Assembly (NCBI GenBank): GCA_030446545.1
Contig: JAUJNB010000004.1
Coordinates: forward strand, 1-55,678
Length of the DNA stretch: 55,678 nucleotides
From: Acidimicrobiales bacterium
GTDB taxonomy: Bacteria; Actinomycetota; Acidimicrobiia; Acidimicrobiales; CADCSY01
Direction of reading: 5' to 3'
Below the pieces are notes generated by a model, which was given only the letters and a program-made list of their open reading frames with translations, searched no databases and was not told where the DNA came from. The translations under genes and the position numbers were made by a program. Shown in pieces: positions 26,926 through 36,044 of this stretch (positions within the stretch are counted from its first letter, which is position 1; each line of letters opens with the position of its first letter).

Positions 26926-27447
26926 CTAGCGCTTGCCGCCCTCGCCTTCTTCGTCGGCTTCCTCGGGCTCGCGCTCCTTGCGACGGAGCAGGTAGGAGGA
27001 GAAGGCCAGCACGAGCAGGACCCCGCCGAGGACGCCGATCTCGGTCATCACGTCGGTGAAGGCACCACCGTCCTTGCCGGCCAGCTCCTTGGCCTCCAGG
27101 CTGCCGATGACGATCTCTTTGATGGTGGCGATGATGCCCACCAGCAGGAAGGGCTCGGCCAGGAGTTGGCGCTCGACCAGGGTGGTGCGCACCGCGCTGA
27201 GCAGCTCCACCAGGATGAAGGCCAGCAGGAGCGTGTCGAGGATCTCGCCCACCGTGAGCTTGATGCCGCCGTCGCCCGGGATCCCGGTGGCCAGGTCGTA
27301 GCCGGCCTTGACCAGCAGGGCCAGAGACCCACCGGTGAGCACCACGCAGATGAGGGCGTAGACGAGGTCCTCCACCACGCGCAGGGCCTTGTTGGTCAGG
27401 CCCTCGGACTTCTCCTCGCTCTCCTGGTCCACCTTGTGCTCGGACAC
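26926..27447 (-). CDS. PsiE-family membrane protein
   Basis: A 173-residue protein with four hydrophobic segments and charged ends, matching the phosphate-starvation-inducible PsiE family in length and pattern: VVEDLVYALICVVLTGG, ILDTLLLAFILVELLSAV, then FLLVGIIATIKEIVIGS. The cytoplasmic tail is acidic (REPEEADEEGEGG). The role of PsiE is not known. GTG start at 27447, 9 nt after the stop of the biotin carboxylase gene, so it is probably the second gene of that operon. Confidence 0.75.
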   Translation of the reverse strand: MSEHKVDQESEEKSEGLTNKALRVVEDLVYALICVVLTGGSLALLVKAGYDLATGIPGDGGIKLTVGEILDTLLLAFILVELLSAVRTTLVERQLLAEPFLLVGIIATIKEIVIGSLEAKELAGKDGGAFTDVMTEIGVLGGVLLVLAFSSYLLRRKEREPEEADEEGEGGKR

Positions 27448-27456
27448 CGTCCCCCT

Positions 27457-29262
27457 CTACCCGGCCGCCGGTGGCGGCTCGACGACCACGACAACGTCAC
27501 CGGCGGCCACGGCCTGGCCCGACACCACCGTCACCTCGCTCACGCGACCAGCCTGGCCGGCGGCAATCTGGTTCTCCATCTTCATGGCCTCGAGCACGCA
27601 GACAGTCTGGCCGGACTCGACCTCGTCGCCCACCGCCACCAGCACGGCCACGATGGTCCCCTGCATGGGTACCCGGACGGCCCCTTCCTCGGCGTCGGCC
27701 GTGGCCGAGCGACCGGACGCCCGGGGCCGGGAACGGGCCGGGGCCGCGACCTCCACGTCGGGGACCCACAGGGAGACCGAAAAGCGGCGGCCGTCGACCT
27801 CCACGTCGACGTCGCGACGCACCCGGACGGCCTCGCCGCCGCTCTCGAATGCCGGCGGGGCCGGCGCCGGTGGTGGGCCGAACGGTTCGAGGACCGACAG
27901 GTCGAGGTGGCCCTCCAGCCACGAGGTGGCATGGGTGGCGGACACGAACTCGGGGGCCGCCAGGATGAGCCGGTGGGCAGACACGGTGGTGGCCACCCCC
28001 TCGACCACCAACTCGTCGAGGGCCCGCAGCATCCGACGACGGGCCTCCTCACGGTCGCGTCCCCACACCACCAGCTTGGCGATGAGGTTGTCGTAGTACT
28101 GGCTCACCTCGTCGCCGGCCACGTACCCGCTGTCGAAGCGGCAGAAGGGCCCGTCGGGCGCCACCAAGCGGGTGATGCGCCCGGGTGAGGGGCTGAACCG
28201 GCCCCCGGCAGGGTCCTCGCCGTTGATGCGGCACTCGATGGCATGGCCCCGGGGAGCGAGGTCGTCCTGGGCGAACGACAGCGGCTCGCCCGCCGCCACC
28301 CGCAGCTGCTCGGCCACCAGATCGAGCCCGTACACCGCCTCGGTCACCGGGTGCTCCACCTGGAGGCGGGTGTTCATCTCCAGGAACCAGAACTCGCCGT
28401 CCTGGAGGAGTAGCTCGACGGTGCCGGCGCCGGTGTAGCCACACCCGCGCGCCACCCGTACTGCGGCGTCACCCATGCGCCGGCGCGTGTCGTCGGACAG
28501 CTCCGCCGCCGGGCACTCCTCCACCAGCTTCTGGTGGCGGCGCTGCACCGAGCAGTCGCGCTCGCCGACCGCCACCACGTTGCCGTGGGCGTCGGCCATG
28601 ACCTGCACCTCGACGTGGCGGGGCCACTCGAGGTAGCGCTCCACGTAGAGCTCGTCTCGGCCGAAGGAAGCCAGGGCCTCTCGCCGGGCCGACGCCATGG
28701 CCTCCTCGGCCCCCTCGGCACCGGCCAGCACCTTGAGGCCCCGCCCACCGCCACCGTGGGCGGCCTTGACCGCCACCGGCCAGCCGTGGGCCTGGCCGAA
28801 GGCCACCACCTCCTCGACCGAGGTCACGGCGCCCTCGCCCCCGGGCACCGACGCCACGCCCACCTGGCGAGCCGCAGCCCGGGCGCTGAGCTTGTCGCCC
28901 ATGACCTCGATGGCCTCCGGCGGCGGGCCGACGAAGACCAGGCCGGCGTCGGCCACGGCCCGGGCGAAGCCGGCGTTCTCCGCCAACAGGCCGTAGCCCG
29001 GGTGCACGGCGTCGGCCCCGCTGGCCACCGCCGCGGCCAGCACGTTGTCGACGTCGAGGTAGCTCTCGGCGGCCGTGTGCCCACCCAGGCCATAGGCCTC
29101 GTCGGCCATGCCCACGTGCAGGGCGTGGCGATCGGGATCGGAGTAGACCGCGACGGAGGTCACCTCCAGCTCCCGGCACGTCCGGATGACCCTCACGGCG
29201 ATCTCGCCCCGGTTGGCGATCAGGACCTTGGTGATGGAGCGGGGGGCCGGGCGGGCGGACAT
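27457..29262 (-). CDS. Acyl-CoA carboxylase alpha subunit (biotin carboxylase + biotin carboxyl carrier)
   Basis: An AccA3/PccA-type protein of 601 residues that carboxylates its own biotin with bicarbonate and ATP, for transfer to acetyl- or propionyl-CoA by a beta subunit encoded elsewhere. The biotin carboxylase domain begins [17 protein letters not shown] and has the ATP-grasp glycine loop [12 protein letters not shown] and [14 protein letters not shown]. The biotinyl domain at the end has EAMKMEN with the modified Lys. The ATG at 29262 is divergent from birA, the ligase that biotinylates it, with only 22 bp between start codons. Confidence 0.93.
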   Translation of the reverse strand: MSARPAPRSITKVLIANRGEIAVRVIRTCRELEVTSVAVYSDPDRHALHVGMADEAYGLGGHTAAESYLDVDNVLAAAVASGADAVHPGYGLLAENAGFARAVADAGLVFVGPPPEAIEVMGDKLSARAAARQVGVASVPGGEGAVTSVEEVVAFGQAHGWPVAVKAAHGGGGRGLKVLAGAEGAEEAMASARREALASFGRDELYVERYLEWPRHVEVQVMADAHGNVVAVGERDCSVQRRHQKLVEECPAAELSDDTRRRMGDAAVRVARGCGYTGAGTVELLLQDGEFWFLEMNTRLQVEHPVTEAVYGLDLVAEQLRVAAGEPLSFAQDDLAPRGHAIECRINGEDPAGGRFSPSPGRITRLVAPDGPFCRFDSGYVAGDEVSQYYDNLIAKLVVWGRDREEARRRMLRALDELVVEGVATTVSAHRLILAAPEFVSATHATSWLEGHLDLSVLEPFGPPPAPAPPAFESGGEAVRVRRDVDVEVDGRRFSVSLWVPDVEVAAPARSRPRASGRSATADAEEGAVRVPMQGTIVAVLVAVGDEVESGQTVCVLEAMKMENQIAAGQAGRVSEVTVVSGQAVAAGDVVVVVEPPPAAG

Positions 29263-29269
29263 GGCGGCC

Positions 29270-29275
29270 TAACGT
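29270..29275 (+). promoter_or_regulatory. -10 hexamer TAACGT before birA
   Basis: TAACGT with nine bases to the birA ATG. The whole divergent promoter region is only 22 bp, so both genes must have very short or no leaders and their promoters overlap coding sequence. Confidence 0.4.
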
Positions 29276-29284
29276 TGCCAGACG

Positions 29285-30160
29285 ATGGCGCCAGGGGGGG
29301 AGTCCGGGCTCGGGACCGGCCGCTTCACCGACATCCGCCACGTCGAGGTGACCGACTCCACCAACGGCGACGTGGCCGCCCTGGCCCGCGCCGGCACACC
29401 CGAGGGCGTCGTGGTCGTGGCCGACCACCAACGGGCCGGCCGGGGCCGACGGGGCCGGACCTGGACGGCGCCGCCGGGCTCGGCCCTGCTGGCGTCGGTG
29501 CTGGTCCGCCCGCGGCTGGAGCCCTCGGCCGCCCCGTGGGTGGGCCTGGCGGCGGCCCTGGCCGCGGTCGAGGCGTGCCACGACGTGGCCGGCGTCACCC
29601 CGTCGCTCAAGTGGCCCAACGACGTGGTGGTGGAGGCGGCGGTGTCCGGGGCAGTGGGGAACGGCACGGCCAAGCTGGCCGGGCTGCTGGCCGAGTCCGT
29701 GGTGGAGGGTGACCGTCTGACGGCCGTGGTGGTGGGCATGGGCTGCAACCTGCGGCGGGGGCCCGGTCCGGACACCGGGATGGTGCACGATCGAGGGGGC
29801 TCAGGGACCTCGATCGCCCAGGATCCGCCAGGGCCGGGCCCGGCCTACCTGGAAGACCTGGCCGGCCGGTCCGTCGACCGCGACGACCTCCTCGCGGCCT
29901 GGCTCACTCACCTCGACCGGTGGTGCTCGACCATGACGGAACCGGGCGGCGGGCCTGGCCTGATCGACGCCTACCGGCGTCGCTGCACCACCCTCGGACA
30001 GCTCGTCCGGGTGGACCTGGCCGACGGGTTCCTCCGAGGCCAGGCCGTCGACGTCACTGCCGAGGGCCACCTGGTGGTCCAGTCGGGGCCCGCCCGCCGT
30101 ACCCTGACCGCCGGCGACGTGGTCCACCTCCGGCCCTCGCCCCACCCGTTCCGACCCTGA
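29285..30160 (+). CDS. birA: Biotin-acetyl-CoA-carboxylase ligase
   Basis: It activates biotin with ATP and attaches it to the carrier Lys. The biotin/ATP site ADHQRAGRGRRGRTW and the KWPNDV box are intact. There is no N-terminal DNA-binding domain, so this is the monofunctional type and not a repressor. The C-terminal SH3-like domain follows (LGQLVRVDLADGFLRGQAVDV). 291 residues; an insertion of about 25 residues rich in Gly and Pro sits between the central and C-terminal parts. Divergent from its main substrate gene. Confidence 0.92.
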   Translation: MAPGGESGLGTGRFTDIRHVEVTDSTNGDVAALARAGTPEGVVVVADHQRAGRGRRGRTWTAPPGSALLASVLVRPRLEPSAAPWVGLAAALAAVEACHDVAGVTPSLKWPNDVVVEAAVSGAVGNGTAKLAGLLAESVVEGDRLTAVVVGMGCNLRRGPGPDTGMVHDRGGSGTSIAQDPPGPGPAYLEDLAGRSVDRDDLLAAWLTHLDRWCSTMTEPGGGPGLIDAYRRRCTTLGQLVRVDLADGFLRGQAVDVTAEGHLVVQSGPARRTLTAGDVVHLRPSPHPFRP

Positions 30161-30215
30161 AGCAGGCCGGCTCGGGGCCGTTCCAGGGGTGGGAAGGGGA
30201 AAGGGGAACAAGCGG

Positions 30216-31052
30216 TCAAGGGTCCGGGTTGCCGGCCACCAGCGCGGCGAAGGCCTGCATCGCCTCGGCGGTGAGGGGGCCGGGGGCGGCCGGCAGGGGG
30301 AGACCGTCCACGGTGGCGATGGGCTGTACGTCGCGGGTGGTGGAGGTGAGGAAGGCCTCGTCGGCCTCGGCCAGGGCACCGATGGACAGGGTGGCCTCGG
30401 CCACGTCGGCGCAGGTCAGGACCAGGGCCCGGGTGACCCCGGCCAGGCACCCCGACGAAAGGGGGGGCGTCACCAGCCGGCCCCCCACGCCGATCACGAT
30501 GTTGCTGCCCGTGCCTTCGCACAGCTCGCCCCTGGTGTTGGCGAAGATGGCCTCGCCCGCACCACTGCGCCGGGCGTGGGCCAGGGCCACGACGTTCTCG
30601 GCGTAGGACGTCGTCTTGGCCCCACACACCGCGCTGCGCTCGTTGCGGGCCCAGGGCACCACCGCCACCCCGGCCGACGGGGGGAGGGGCTCGAGGGCAG
30701 CCACGGCCACCACCACGGTCGGCCCCGCGGTGCCCCGACCCGAACCGAGGGGCGCCGGGCCCCCCGTGACGGTCAGCCGCAGCCGGGCCTCGGCCAGGCC
30801 CGCGGCAGCCACCACCTCGGCCACCGCCCCCTCCAGAACACCTCGCGCCGGCAGGGTGAGGCCCAGCACCGACGCCGATGTGGCCAGCCGGTCGAGGTGG
30901 CGGCGCAGGGCGAAGGGCACGCCGCCGGCCACCCGGAGGGTCTCGAACACCCCGTCGCCCACGGTCAGGCCGTGATCGAAGGCCGACACCACGGCCCGGT
31001 TGGGCTCCACCAGGGCACCGTCGACCCACGCCGCCGTGGCGATCGCATCCAT
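30216..31052 (-). CDS. Class IV PLP aminotransferase (4-amino-4-deoxychorismate lyase or branched-chain/D-amino acid aminotransferase type)
   Basis: The fold-type IV PLP protein of 278 residues starts AAWVDGALVEPNRAVVS and has FDHGLTVGDGVFETLR, the active Lys in GAKTTSYAENVVAL, and GELCEGTGSNIVIG. The short length and GDGVFETLR favour aminodeoxychorismate lyase (PabC, folate synthesis), but class IV members cannot be separated safely by eye. The start ATG at 31052 has TACCAT (31059-31064, minus) six bases upstream. It diverges from the LCP gene. Confidence 0.82.
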   Translation of the reverse strand: MDAIATAAWVDGALVEPNRAVVSAFDHGLTVGDGVFETLRVAGGVPFALRRHLDRLATSASVLGLTLPARGVLEGAVAEVVAAAGLAEARLRLTVTGGPAPLGSGRGTAGPTVVVAVAALEPLPPSAGVAVVPWARNERSAVCGAKTTSYAENVVALAHARRSGAGEAIFANTRGELCEGTGSNIVIGVGGRLVTPPLSSGCLAGVTRALVLTCADVAEATLSIGALAEADEAFLTSTTRDVQPIATVDGLPLPAAPGPLTAEAMQAFAALVAGNPDP

Positions 31053-31058
31053 TGGGGC

Positions 31059-31064
31059 ATGGTA
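31059..31064 (-). promoter_or_regulatory. -10 hexamer TACCAT for the class IV aminotransferase gene
   Basis: TACCAT on the minus strand, six bases before the ATG at 31052. Confidence 0.5.
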
Positions 31065-31097
31065 GGGGGGCGCCTCGGCACGCTGGCGTGCCTTGGC

Positions 31098-31103
31098 TAG
31101 CCT
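31098..31103 (+). promoter_or_regulatory. -10 hexamer TAGCCT for the LCP gene
   Basis: TAGCCT, eight bases before the ATG at 31112; identical hexamer to that before the rhodanese-ThiF gene. Confidence 0.5.
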
Positions 31104-31111
31104 GGGCCCGA

Positions 31112-32548
31112 ATGGGTACCGGCGCCCCCGCCTCGCGTCTGCGTCGAAGTTGGCCGCAGCGCTTCCTCATCACGTTCAACTGCACCCTCATCGCCATGTG
31201 CGTGACGGCGGCCAGCGCGCTGGGCTACTCCTACTACCGCTTCGGGAACATCCCTCGCATCTCGCTGGACGGGTCCCTGGCCGAGGAGCCTCCCGGGCGC
31301 CCCCAGAACTACCTGCTGGTGGGCAGCGACTCCCGGGAGTTCGTCCAGGGCGGCAACGAAGAGGGCTTCGGCGACGTGAGCGACGCTCCCGGGCAGCGGG
31401 CCGACACCATGATCCTGGTCCGCGTCGACCCCCAGGCCGAGACCGCCTCGATGATCTCCTTCCCACGCGACCTCGTCGTCGACATCGCCGGCACCGGGCA
31501 ACGGGACCGCATCAACACCGCCTTCGCCGGGGGCCCGTCCCGGCTCATCGAGACCATCCAAAGCAACTTCAACCTTCCCGTCCACCACTACGTCCAGGTG
31601 GACTTCAAGGGGTTTCGGGAGTTGGTCGACGCCATCGGGGGCGTGAACCTGTACCTGGAGAACCCGGTGCGCGACCGCGACGGCGAGGGCAACAACTACA
31701 GCGGCCTGGACATCGCCCAGACCGGTTGCGTCACCCTCGACGGGGCCACGGCCCTGTCCTACGTCCGCAGCCGTCACTTCCAGGAACAGGTAGACGGCCG
31801 CTGGGACAGCGACCCCACCGCCGACCTGGGCCGCATCCAGCGCCAGCAGGGCTTCATCACCACGGCCGTGCGACAGGCCATGGCCAAGGGCCTGACCAAC
31901 CCGGCGGCCCTGGGCGACCTGCTGGGCGTGGCCGAGCGCAACGTCAGCATCGACAACCAGCTCGACCCCCGTGACCTGCTCAAGTTGGGACAGCGCTTCC
32001 GGTCACTCGACCCGGGGACGCTCACCCCGCTGACGCTGCCGACCGAGCAAGCCAACTTCGGTGGCGCCCAGAACAACGTGGTGGTGCTCGACGAGAGCCA
32101 GGCCGACGAGATCCTCGACGTCTTCCGCGGCGTGGTCTCCGGCCAGGACGTGGTGGCGCCGCCGTCGGTGCTCACCCGGGTGCTCAACGGCTCACAGCGC
32201 ACCGGTGAGGCCAACGCCGCCCGTGCCGCCCTGGCCGACGCCGGGTTCAACACCGCCGACGCGGCCGACGCCGGCGCCCAGCTCTCCAGGACCGCGGTCC
32301 GCTACGCCGAGGGTCAGCGGGCCAAGGCCGAACTGCTGGCCAGCTACCTGGAGGTGGCTCCCACCCTGGAGGAGGATCCCGAGATCCGCACCGTCGACGT
32401 GGTGGTGGTCACCGGCACGGACTACGCCGGGGTACGGGCCACGCCGCGCCCGGCCGAGGCCGCCCCGCCCGCCCCCGAAGCGGAGCCCGAGCCGGAAGCG
32501 CAACCCGAACCAGAACCAGAGGTCGACAGCGCCACCCCCACCTGCTGA
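31112..32548 (+). CDS. LytR-CpsA-Psr (LCP) family cell-wall glycopolymer ligase
   Basis: LCP proteins attach polysaccharides such as arabinogalactan or capsule to peptidoglycan from undecaprenyl-pyrophosphate donors. After a short basic cytoplasmic start there is one membrane helix (about residues 17-45), then the LCP domain outside: LLVGSDSRE, RADTMILVRVDP, MISFPRDLVVDI, and the Arg-containing ATALSYVRSRHF. A LytR C-terminal domain follows (VLNGSQRTGEANAARAAL to VVVVTGTDYAG). It ends in a Pro/Glu tail. 478 residues. It opens the polysaccharide region. Confidence 0.92.
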   Translation: MGTGAPASRLRRSWPQRFLITFNCTLIAMCVTAASALGYSYYRFGNIPRISLDGSLAEEPPGRPQNYLLVGSDSREFVQGGNEEGFGDVSDAPGQRADTMILVRVDPQAETASMISFPRDLVVDIAGTGQRDRINTAFAGGPSRLIETIQSNFNLPVHHYVQVDFKGFRELVDAIGGVNLYLENPVRDRDGEGNNYSGLDIAQTGCVTLDGATALSYVRSRHFQEQVDGRWDSDPTADLGRIQRQQGFITTAVRQAMAKGLTNPAALGDLLGVAERNVSIDNQLDPRDLLKLGQRFRSLDPGTLTPLTLPTEQANFGGAQNNVVVLDESQADEILDVFRGVVSGQDVVAPPSVLTRVLNGSQRTGEANAARAALADAGFNTADAADAGAQLSRTAVRYAEGQRAKAELLASYLEVAPTLEEDPEIRTVDVVVVTGTDYAGVRATPRPAEAAPPAPEAEPEPEAQPEPEPEVDSATPTC

Positions 32549-32557
32549 GGGCCCCGA

Positions 32558-32629
32558 AGCGAAACTACCTGCCGTTTCCGAGGTGATTGACCTGCACGTT
32601 CATCACCCGATGGCCCGGGTAGTTTCGCT
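32558..32629. repeat. Nested inverted repeat between convergent genes
   Basis: Outer arms AGCGAAACTACC (32558-32569) and GGTAGTTTCGCT (32618-32629) are perfect 12-bp inverted copies. Inside them GGTGAT (32582-32587) and ATCACC (32602-32607) form a second stem with a 14-nt loop. The A/T-richer composition differs from the surroundings. It may be a bidirectional terminator of unusual size or a small palindromic mobile/REP-like element. Confidence 0.65.
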
Positions 32630-32676
32630 CCGGGTCCTGAGGGAATCGTCGTCGAAGCAGCGGTTCGACGACGAGT

Positions 32677-34251
32677 TCAGGAAACCGGGGGACGCGGTCG
32701 CTTGGGGGTGATGGGGGCGCTGCGGCCCGTGCCGCCCTCGGGGGACGACGTCCGCGTCGGTGAGGACGAGGTCTCGTGGTAGTCCTCCTCCACGTTGACC
32801 TGCCAGATGTCGTGGTCGGCGCCCAGGATGTTCTCCACGGTGAGCATGGCCGTGTACATGGAGTGGTCCTGGTTGTTGTACTTGTGCATGCCGTTGCGGC
32901 CCACCGGGTGCACGTTGGGGGTGTTGGCCTGCAACCAGCGACGCAGGACATCCACGTTGGCCTGGTAGGTGTCGTCGTAGACGGGATAGGCCTTGGGCAT
33001 GCGCACCACATAGCCGGCCTCCACGATCCCGGGCTCACCCAGCCCGAGGACGGAGAGCTCACGCTTGCCCAGCTCGACCAGGTCGGCGTCGTCCATCTCC
33101 CACAGGTCGTCGCCCTCGAACACGAAGTACTCCATGCCGAGACAGGTCCGACCGTCCTTGACCAGGTAGGGCGACCACGACCCGAAGTTCTGGATGCGGC
33201 CCACCCGCACCTCGGGGGCATGGATGTAGATCCAGTTGTCGGCGAAGCCGGCCGACTCGGGCACCACCAGGGCGACGGTGAGGAAGTCGCGGTGGGTGAG
33301 GTCGGCCGCGGCCCGGGCCACCTCGGCCGGCACGGGTGGGTCCATGGCGGCCAGCAGAGCACCCATGGGCATGGACGAGATCAAGTGCGACACCGGGTAC
33401 TCGGTATCGCCCCCCTCGCTGGTGGCCAACACCGAGACCGCCTTGCCGTTCCGGTGGCGGACCTGGGTCACCTTGGTGTCCATGACCACCTTGGTCCCGC
33501 CCGCCTCCACCTTCTCGGTGGCCCGCTGCCACATCATCCCGGGCCCGAACTTGGGGTACTGGAACTCCTCGATGAGGCTGGTGATCTCCTTCTGGTTGCG
33601 CTTGGGCATCACTGCGTTCATCACCGCCCCCAGCAGGGAGAGGTTCTTGATGCGCTGGGCGGCCCAGTCGGCCGAGACCTCGGTGGCCGGGACCCCCCAC
33701 ACCTTTTCGGTGTAGGTCTTGAAGAAGATGCCGTAGAGCCGGGTCCCGAAGCGGGCCGAGACCCAACCCTCGAGGTTGCTCTGGTCGGCAGGGGGGCGGA
33801 CGCGAGCCCACGCGTAGGAGGCGACGCAGCGAGCCGCCTCCACCAACCCCAGGTTCCGTAGGGCGTTGACGGCTTTGAGGGGGTAGTCGAAGTACTTGCC
33901 GTCGTAGTAGATGCGGCTCATCCTGGGCCGGAGCAGGAAGTCGCCCTCGTCGAGGATCTCGTGCCACAGGTCGTCGACCACCTTGACCTTGGTGAAGAAG
34001 CGGTGACCGCCGATGTCGAAGCGCCACCCGTCGGCCTCCACGGTGCGGCTGATGCCGCCGACCACCGAGTCGCTCTCCAACACGGTGCTGCGCACGCCGT
34101 GGCCCACCAGCTGGTAGGCGGCGGTCAGCCCGGCGGGACCGGCGCCGACGATGACGACATCGCCGACGGCCCCGCCGGCGGCCTCGTCCCTCACGGCGGC
34201 AACAGGCTGCTGCTCGTTTTCGTCCTCGTCGTGCCTAGGCTCCACCTTCAT
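32677..34251 (-). CDS. FAD-dependent oxidoreductase, UDP-galactopyranose mutase-like
   Basis: A 524-residue flavoprotein. The dinucleotide site is DVVIVGAGPAGLTAAYQL, followed by GGISRTVEADGWRFDIGGHRFF, which is close to UDP-galactopyranose mutase and to amine-oxidase/protoporphyrinogen-oxidase-like proteins of polysaccharide clusters. Middle segments such as FGTRLYGIFFKTYTEKVWG and PMGALLAAM also fit this group. It is longer than Glf (about 390 residues) and has a hydrophilic Ser/Thr/Pro/Arg tail, so calling it Glf would be too specific. A Shine-Dalgarno-like GAGGAAGCGGAG precedes the ATG at 34251. Role in making a furanose or deoxy-sugar donor is inferred from context. Confidence 0.78.
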   Translation of the reverse strand: MKVEPRHDEDENEQQPVAAVRDEAAGGAVGDVVIVGAGPAGLTAAYQLVGHGVRSTVLESDSVVGGISRTVEADGWRFDIGGHRFFTKVKVVDDLWHEILDEGDFLLRPRMSRIYYDGKYFDYPLKAVNALRNLGLVEAARCVASYAWARVRPPADQSNLEGWVSARFGTRLYGIFFKTYTEKVWGVPATEVSADWAAQRIKNLSLLGAVMNAVMPKRNQKEITSLIEEFQYPKFGPGMMWQRATEKVEAGGTKVVMDTKVTQVRHRNGKAVSVLATSEGGDTEYPVSHLISSMPMGALLAAMDPPVPAEVARAAADLTHRDFLTVALVVPESAGFADNWIYIHAPEVRVGRIQNFGSWSPYLVKDGRTCLGMEYFVFEGDDLWEMDDADLVELGKRELSVLGLGEPGIVEAGYVVRMPKAYPVYDDTYQANVDVLRRWLQANTPNVHPVGRNGMHKYNNQDHSMYTAMLTVENILGADHDIWQVNVEEDYHETSSSPTRTSSPEGGTGRSAPITPKRPRPPVS

Positions 34252-34392
34252 GCTCCGCTTCCTCGGGACCGCGCCGGATCGGCCGATCGCCCTCGTGTCA
34301 CACCGCCCCCGGCGTCCAGCGTAGGCCCCGATCGAGGTGTTCGGGGAATCAGCGCCACCCAGCGCGGGCCGAAGACCGGGAGGAACGGGCCC

Positions 34393-36021
34393 ATGAGCCA
34401 GACGACGCTGCCCGGTGGGCCGCCCGATGAGGCCGTACCGCCACCCGAGCTTCCGGGGCCATCACCGGTTCCGCCTGCGACCGAGCGGCGGCCGCACCCG
34501 TCCCGGCGGGTCCTCCTCGGCCTGCTGGGGTTGACGGCCCTGGCCGTGGTCTTTCGCCTCGAGGGCAGAGGTATGTCGCTCTGGCTCGACGAAGGCCTGT
34601 CGGTGGGGATCGCCTCGCACCCACTTTCGGAGATTCCCCGTGTGTTGCGACTCGATGGCTCGCCGCCGTTGTACTACCTCGTGCTGCACCTGTGGATGCA
34701 GGCGGTGGGCACCTCCGAGGAGGCGGTACGGGGACTCTCCCTGGTGATCGCCCTGGCCACCATCCCGGTGGCCTTCTGGGCCGGTGGCAGCCTGTTCGGC
34801 CGTAGGGTCGCCTGGGTGGCGGCGGCACTGGTGGCCACGAGTAGCTACCTCGCGTACTACAGCCGTGAGGCCCGCATGTACACCCTGCTGGTGCTCACCG
34901 CCCTGGTGTGCGTCACCGCCTTCACCCATGTCTTCGTCTACGGCCGGCGCCGATGGTTGCCGTTGTTCGTGGCCGGCCTGGCCGCCACCCTCTACACCCA
35001 CAACTGGGGTCTCTACCTCGCCATCGGGCTGGCTGCCGGCGCTGCCGTGTGCCTGGCGGCCACCCCCGATCGCCGCCCACTGCTGCGCAGCGGGATCATG
35101 GCTGCGGGCGCCGTCGCCGTGCTCTACGCCCCCTGGGTCCCCACCTTGGCCTACCAGGCCGCCCACACCGGTGCGCCCTGGTCCGACACCCCCGACCCGG
35201 GTGACCTGGCCGGCGTCCTGGGGTCGATCTTCGGCCACGGTGGGATCCTGATCGCCCTCGCCCTCGTCGGCCTGCCCGCCCTGGTGGTGGCCGGACGGCG
35301 GTGGCGGGGCGGAGACGAGGGGCTGGCCGCGGTCACCCTCGGCGTGGCCCTCGGCGTCTCCATGGTGGCGGCCTGGTCAGCCTCGGTGCTGAACCCGACG
35401 TGGGCCGGGCGCTACTTCGGGCTCTTCCTGCCCCTGGCCGTGCTCCTGGCGGCGCTGGGCCTGGCCCGTGAGGGGCGCCGGGGCGTGCTGGCCCTGGTGC
35501 TGGTGGCCGTGCTGTCGACCCTGCCCTTCACCAAGTTCCCCGGGGTGGGCCCCGGACCGGCCCAGAAGAGCAACATGCGCCGGGCGGTCGTCTACGTCGA
35601 CCAGCTGGCCAGCGCCGGCGACCTGGTGGCGTCCACCCAGATCGAGGCCGTCCCCCTGCTGCGGTACTACCTCGGCCCCGCCTTGCGCTACGCCGACCCG
35701 ACCGGCGTGGTCGACGATCCCACCGTGGTCGACTGGCGCGACGCCACCGAACGGCTGCAGGAGGCGTCACCGGAGACCGGACTCGTCCCCCACGTCGAGG
35801 ACCTGGAGGTGGGGGCTCACGTGTTCCTGGTGTGCCCCCGCACCGACATCGACGAGGACTCCCTCAACTGGTTCGTGCTCATGGCCCGTCACTGCCAGTC
35901 GTGGCGGGCCACGCTCGACGACGACCCGGACCTGGAGCTGGTGCTCGGCCCCGTGGCACCGGCGCCGAGGGGAACACCCAGCGCCTCGGTCTTCTTCCTG
36001 GTCTACGAGAAACAGGCCTAG
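34393..36021 (+). CDS. Polytopic membrane glycosyltransferase, GT39/ArnT-like
   Basis: A 542-residue protein with about 11 hydrophobic segments after a Pro-rich cytoplasmic start. SLWLDEGLSVGIASHPL holds the acidic DE motif of the first external loop of C-family (polyprenol-sugar dependent) glycosyltransferases. Other boxes are LDGSPPLYYLVLHLWM, SREARMYTLLVL and LYTHNWGLYLA. The last 150 residues are an extracytoplasmic domain. GGGAGGA lies seven bases before the ATG at 34393. Two truncated relatives follow, so the family has expanded here. Donor and acceptor are unknown. Confidence 0.8.
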   Translation: MSQTTLPGGPPDEAVPPPELPGPSPVPPATERRPHPSRRVLLGLLGLTALAVVFRLEGRGMSLWLDEGLSVGIASHPLSEIPRVLRLDGSPPLYYLVLHLWMQAVGTSEEAVRGLSLVIALATIPVAFWAGGSLFGRRVAWVAAALVATSSYLAYYSREARMYTLLVLTALVCVTAFTHVFVYGRRRWLPLFVAGLAATLYTHNWGLYLAIGLAAGAAVCLAATPDRRPLLRSGIMAAGAVAVLYAPWVPTLAYQAAHTGAPWSDTPDPGDLAGVLGSIFGHGGILIALALVGLPALVVAGRRWRGGDEGLAAVTLGVALGVSMVAAWSASVLNPTWAGRYFGLFLPLAVLLAALGLAREGRRGVLALVLVAVLSTLPFTKFPGVGPGPAQKSNMRRAVVYVDQLASAGDLVASTQIEAVPLLRYYLGPALRYADPTGVVDDPTVVDWRDATERLQEASPETGLVPHVEDLEVGAHVFLVCPRTDIDEDSLNWFVLMARHCQSWRATLDDDPDLELVLGPVAPAPRGTPSASVFFLVYEKQA

Positions 36022-36044
36022 TGTCCCGCCTGACGACCCACTAG

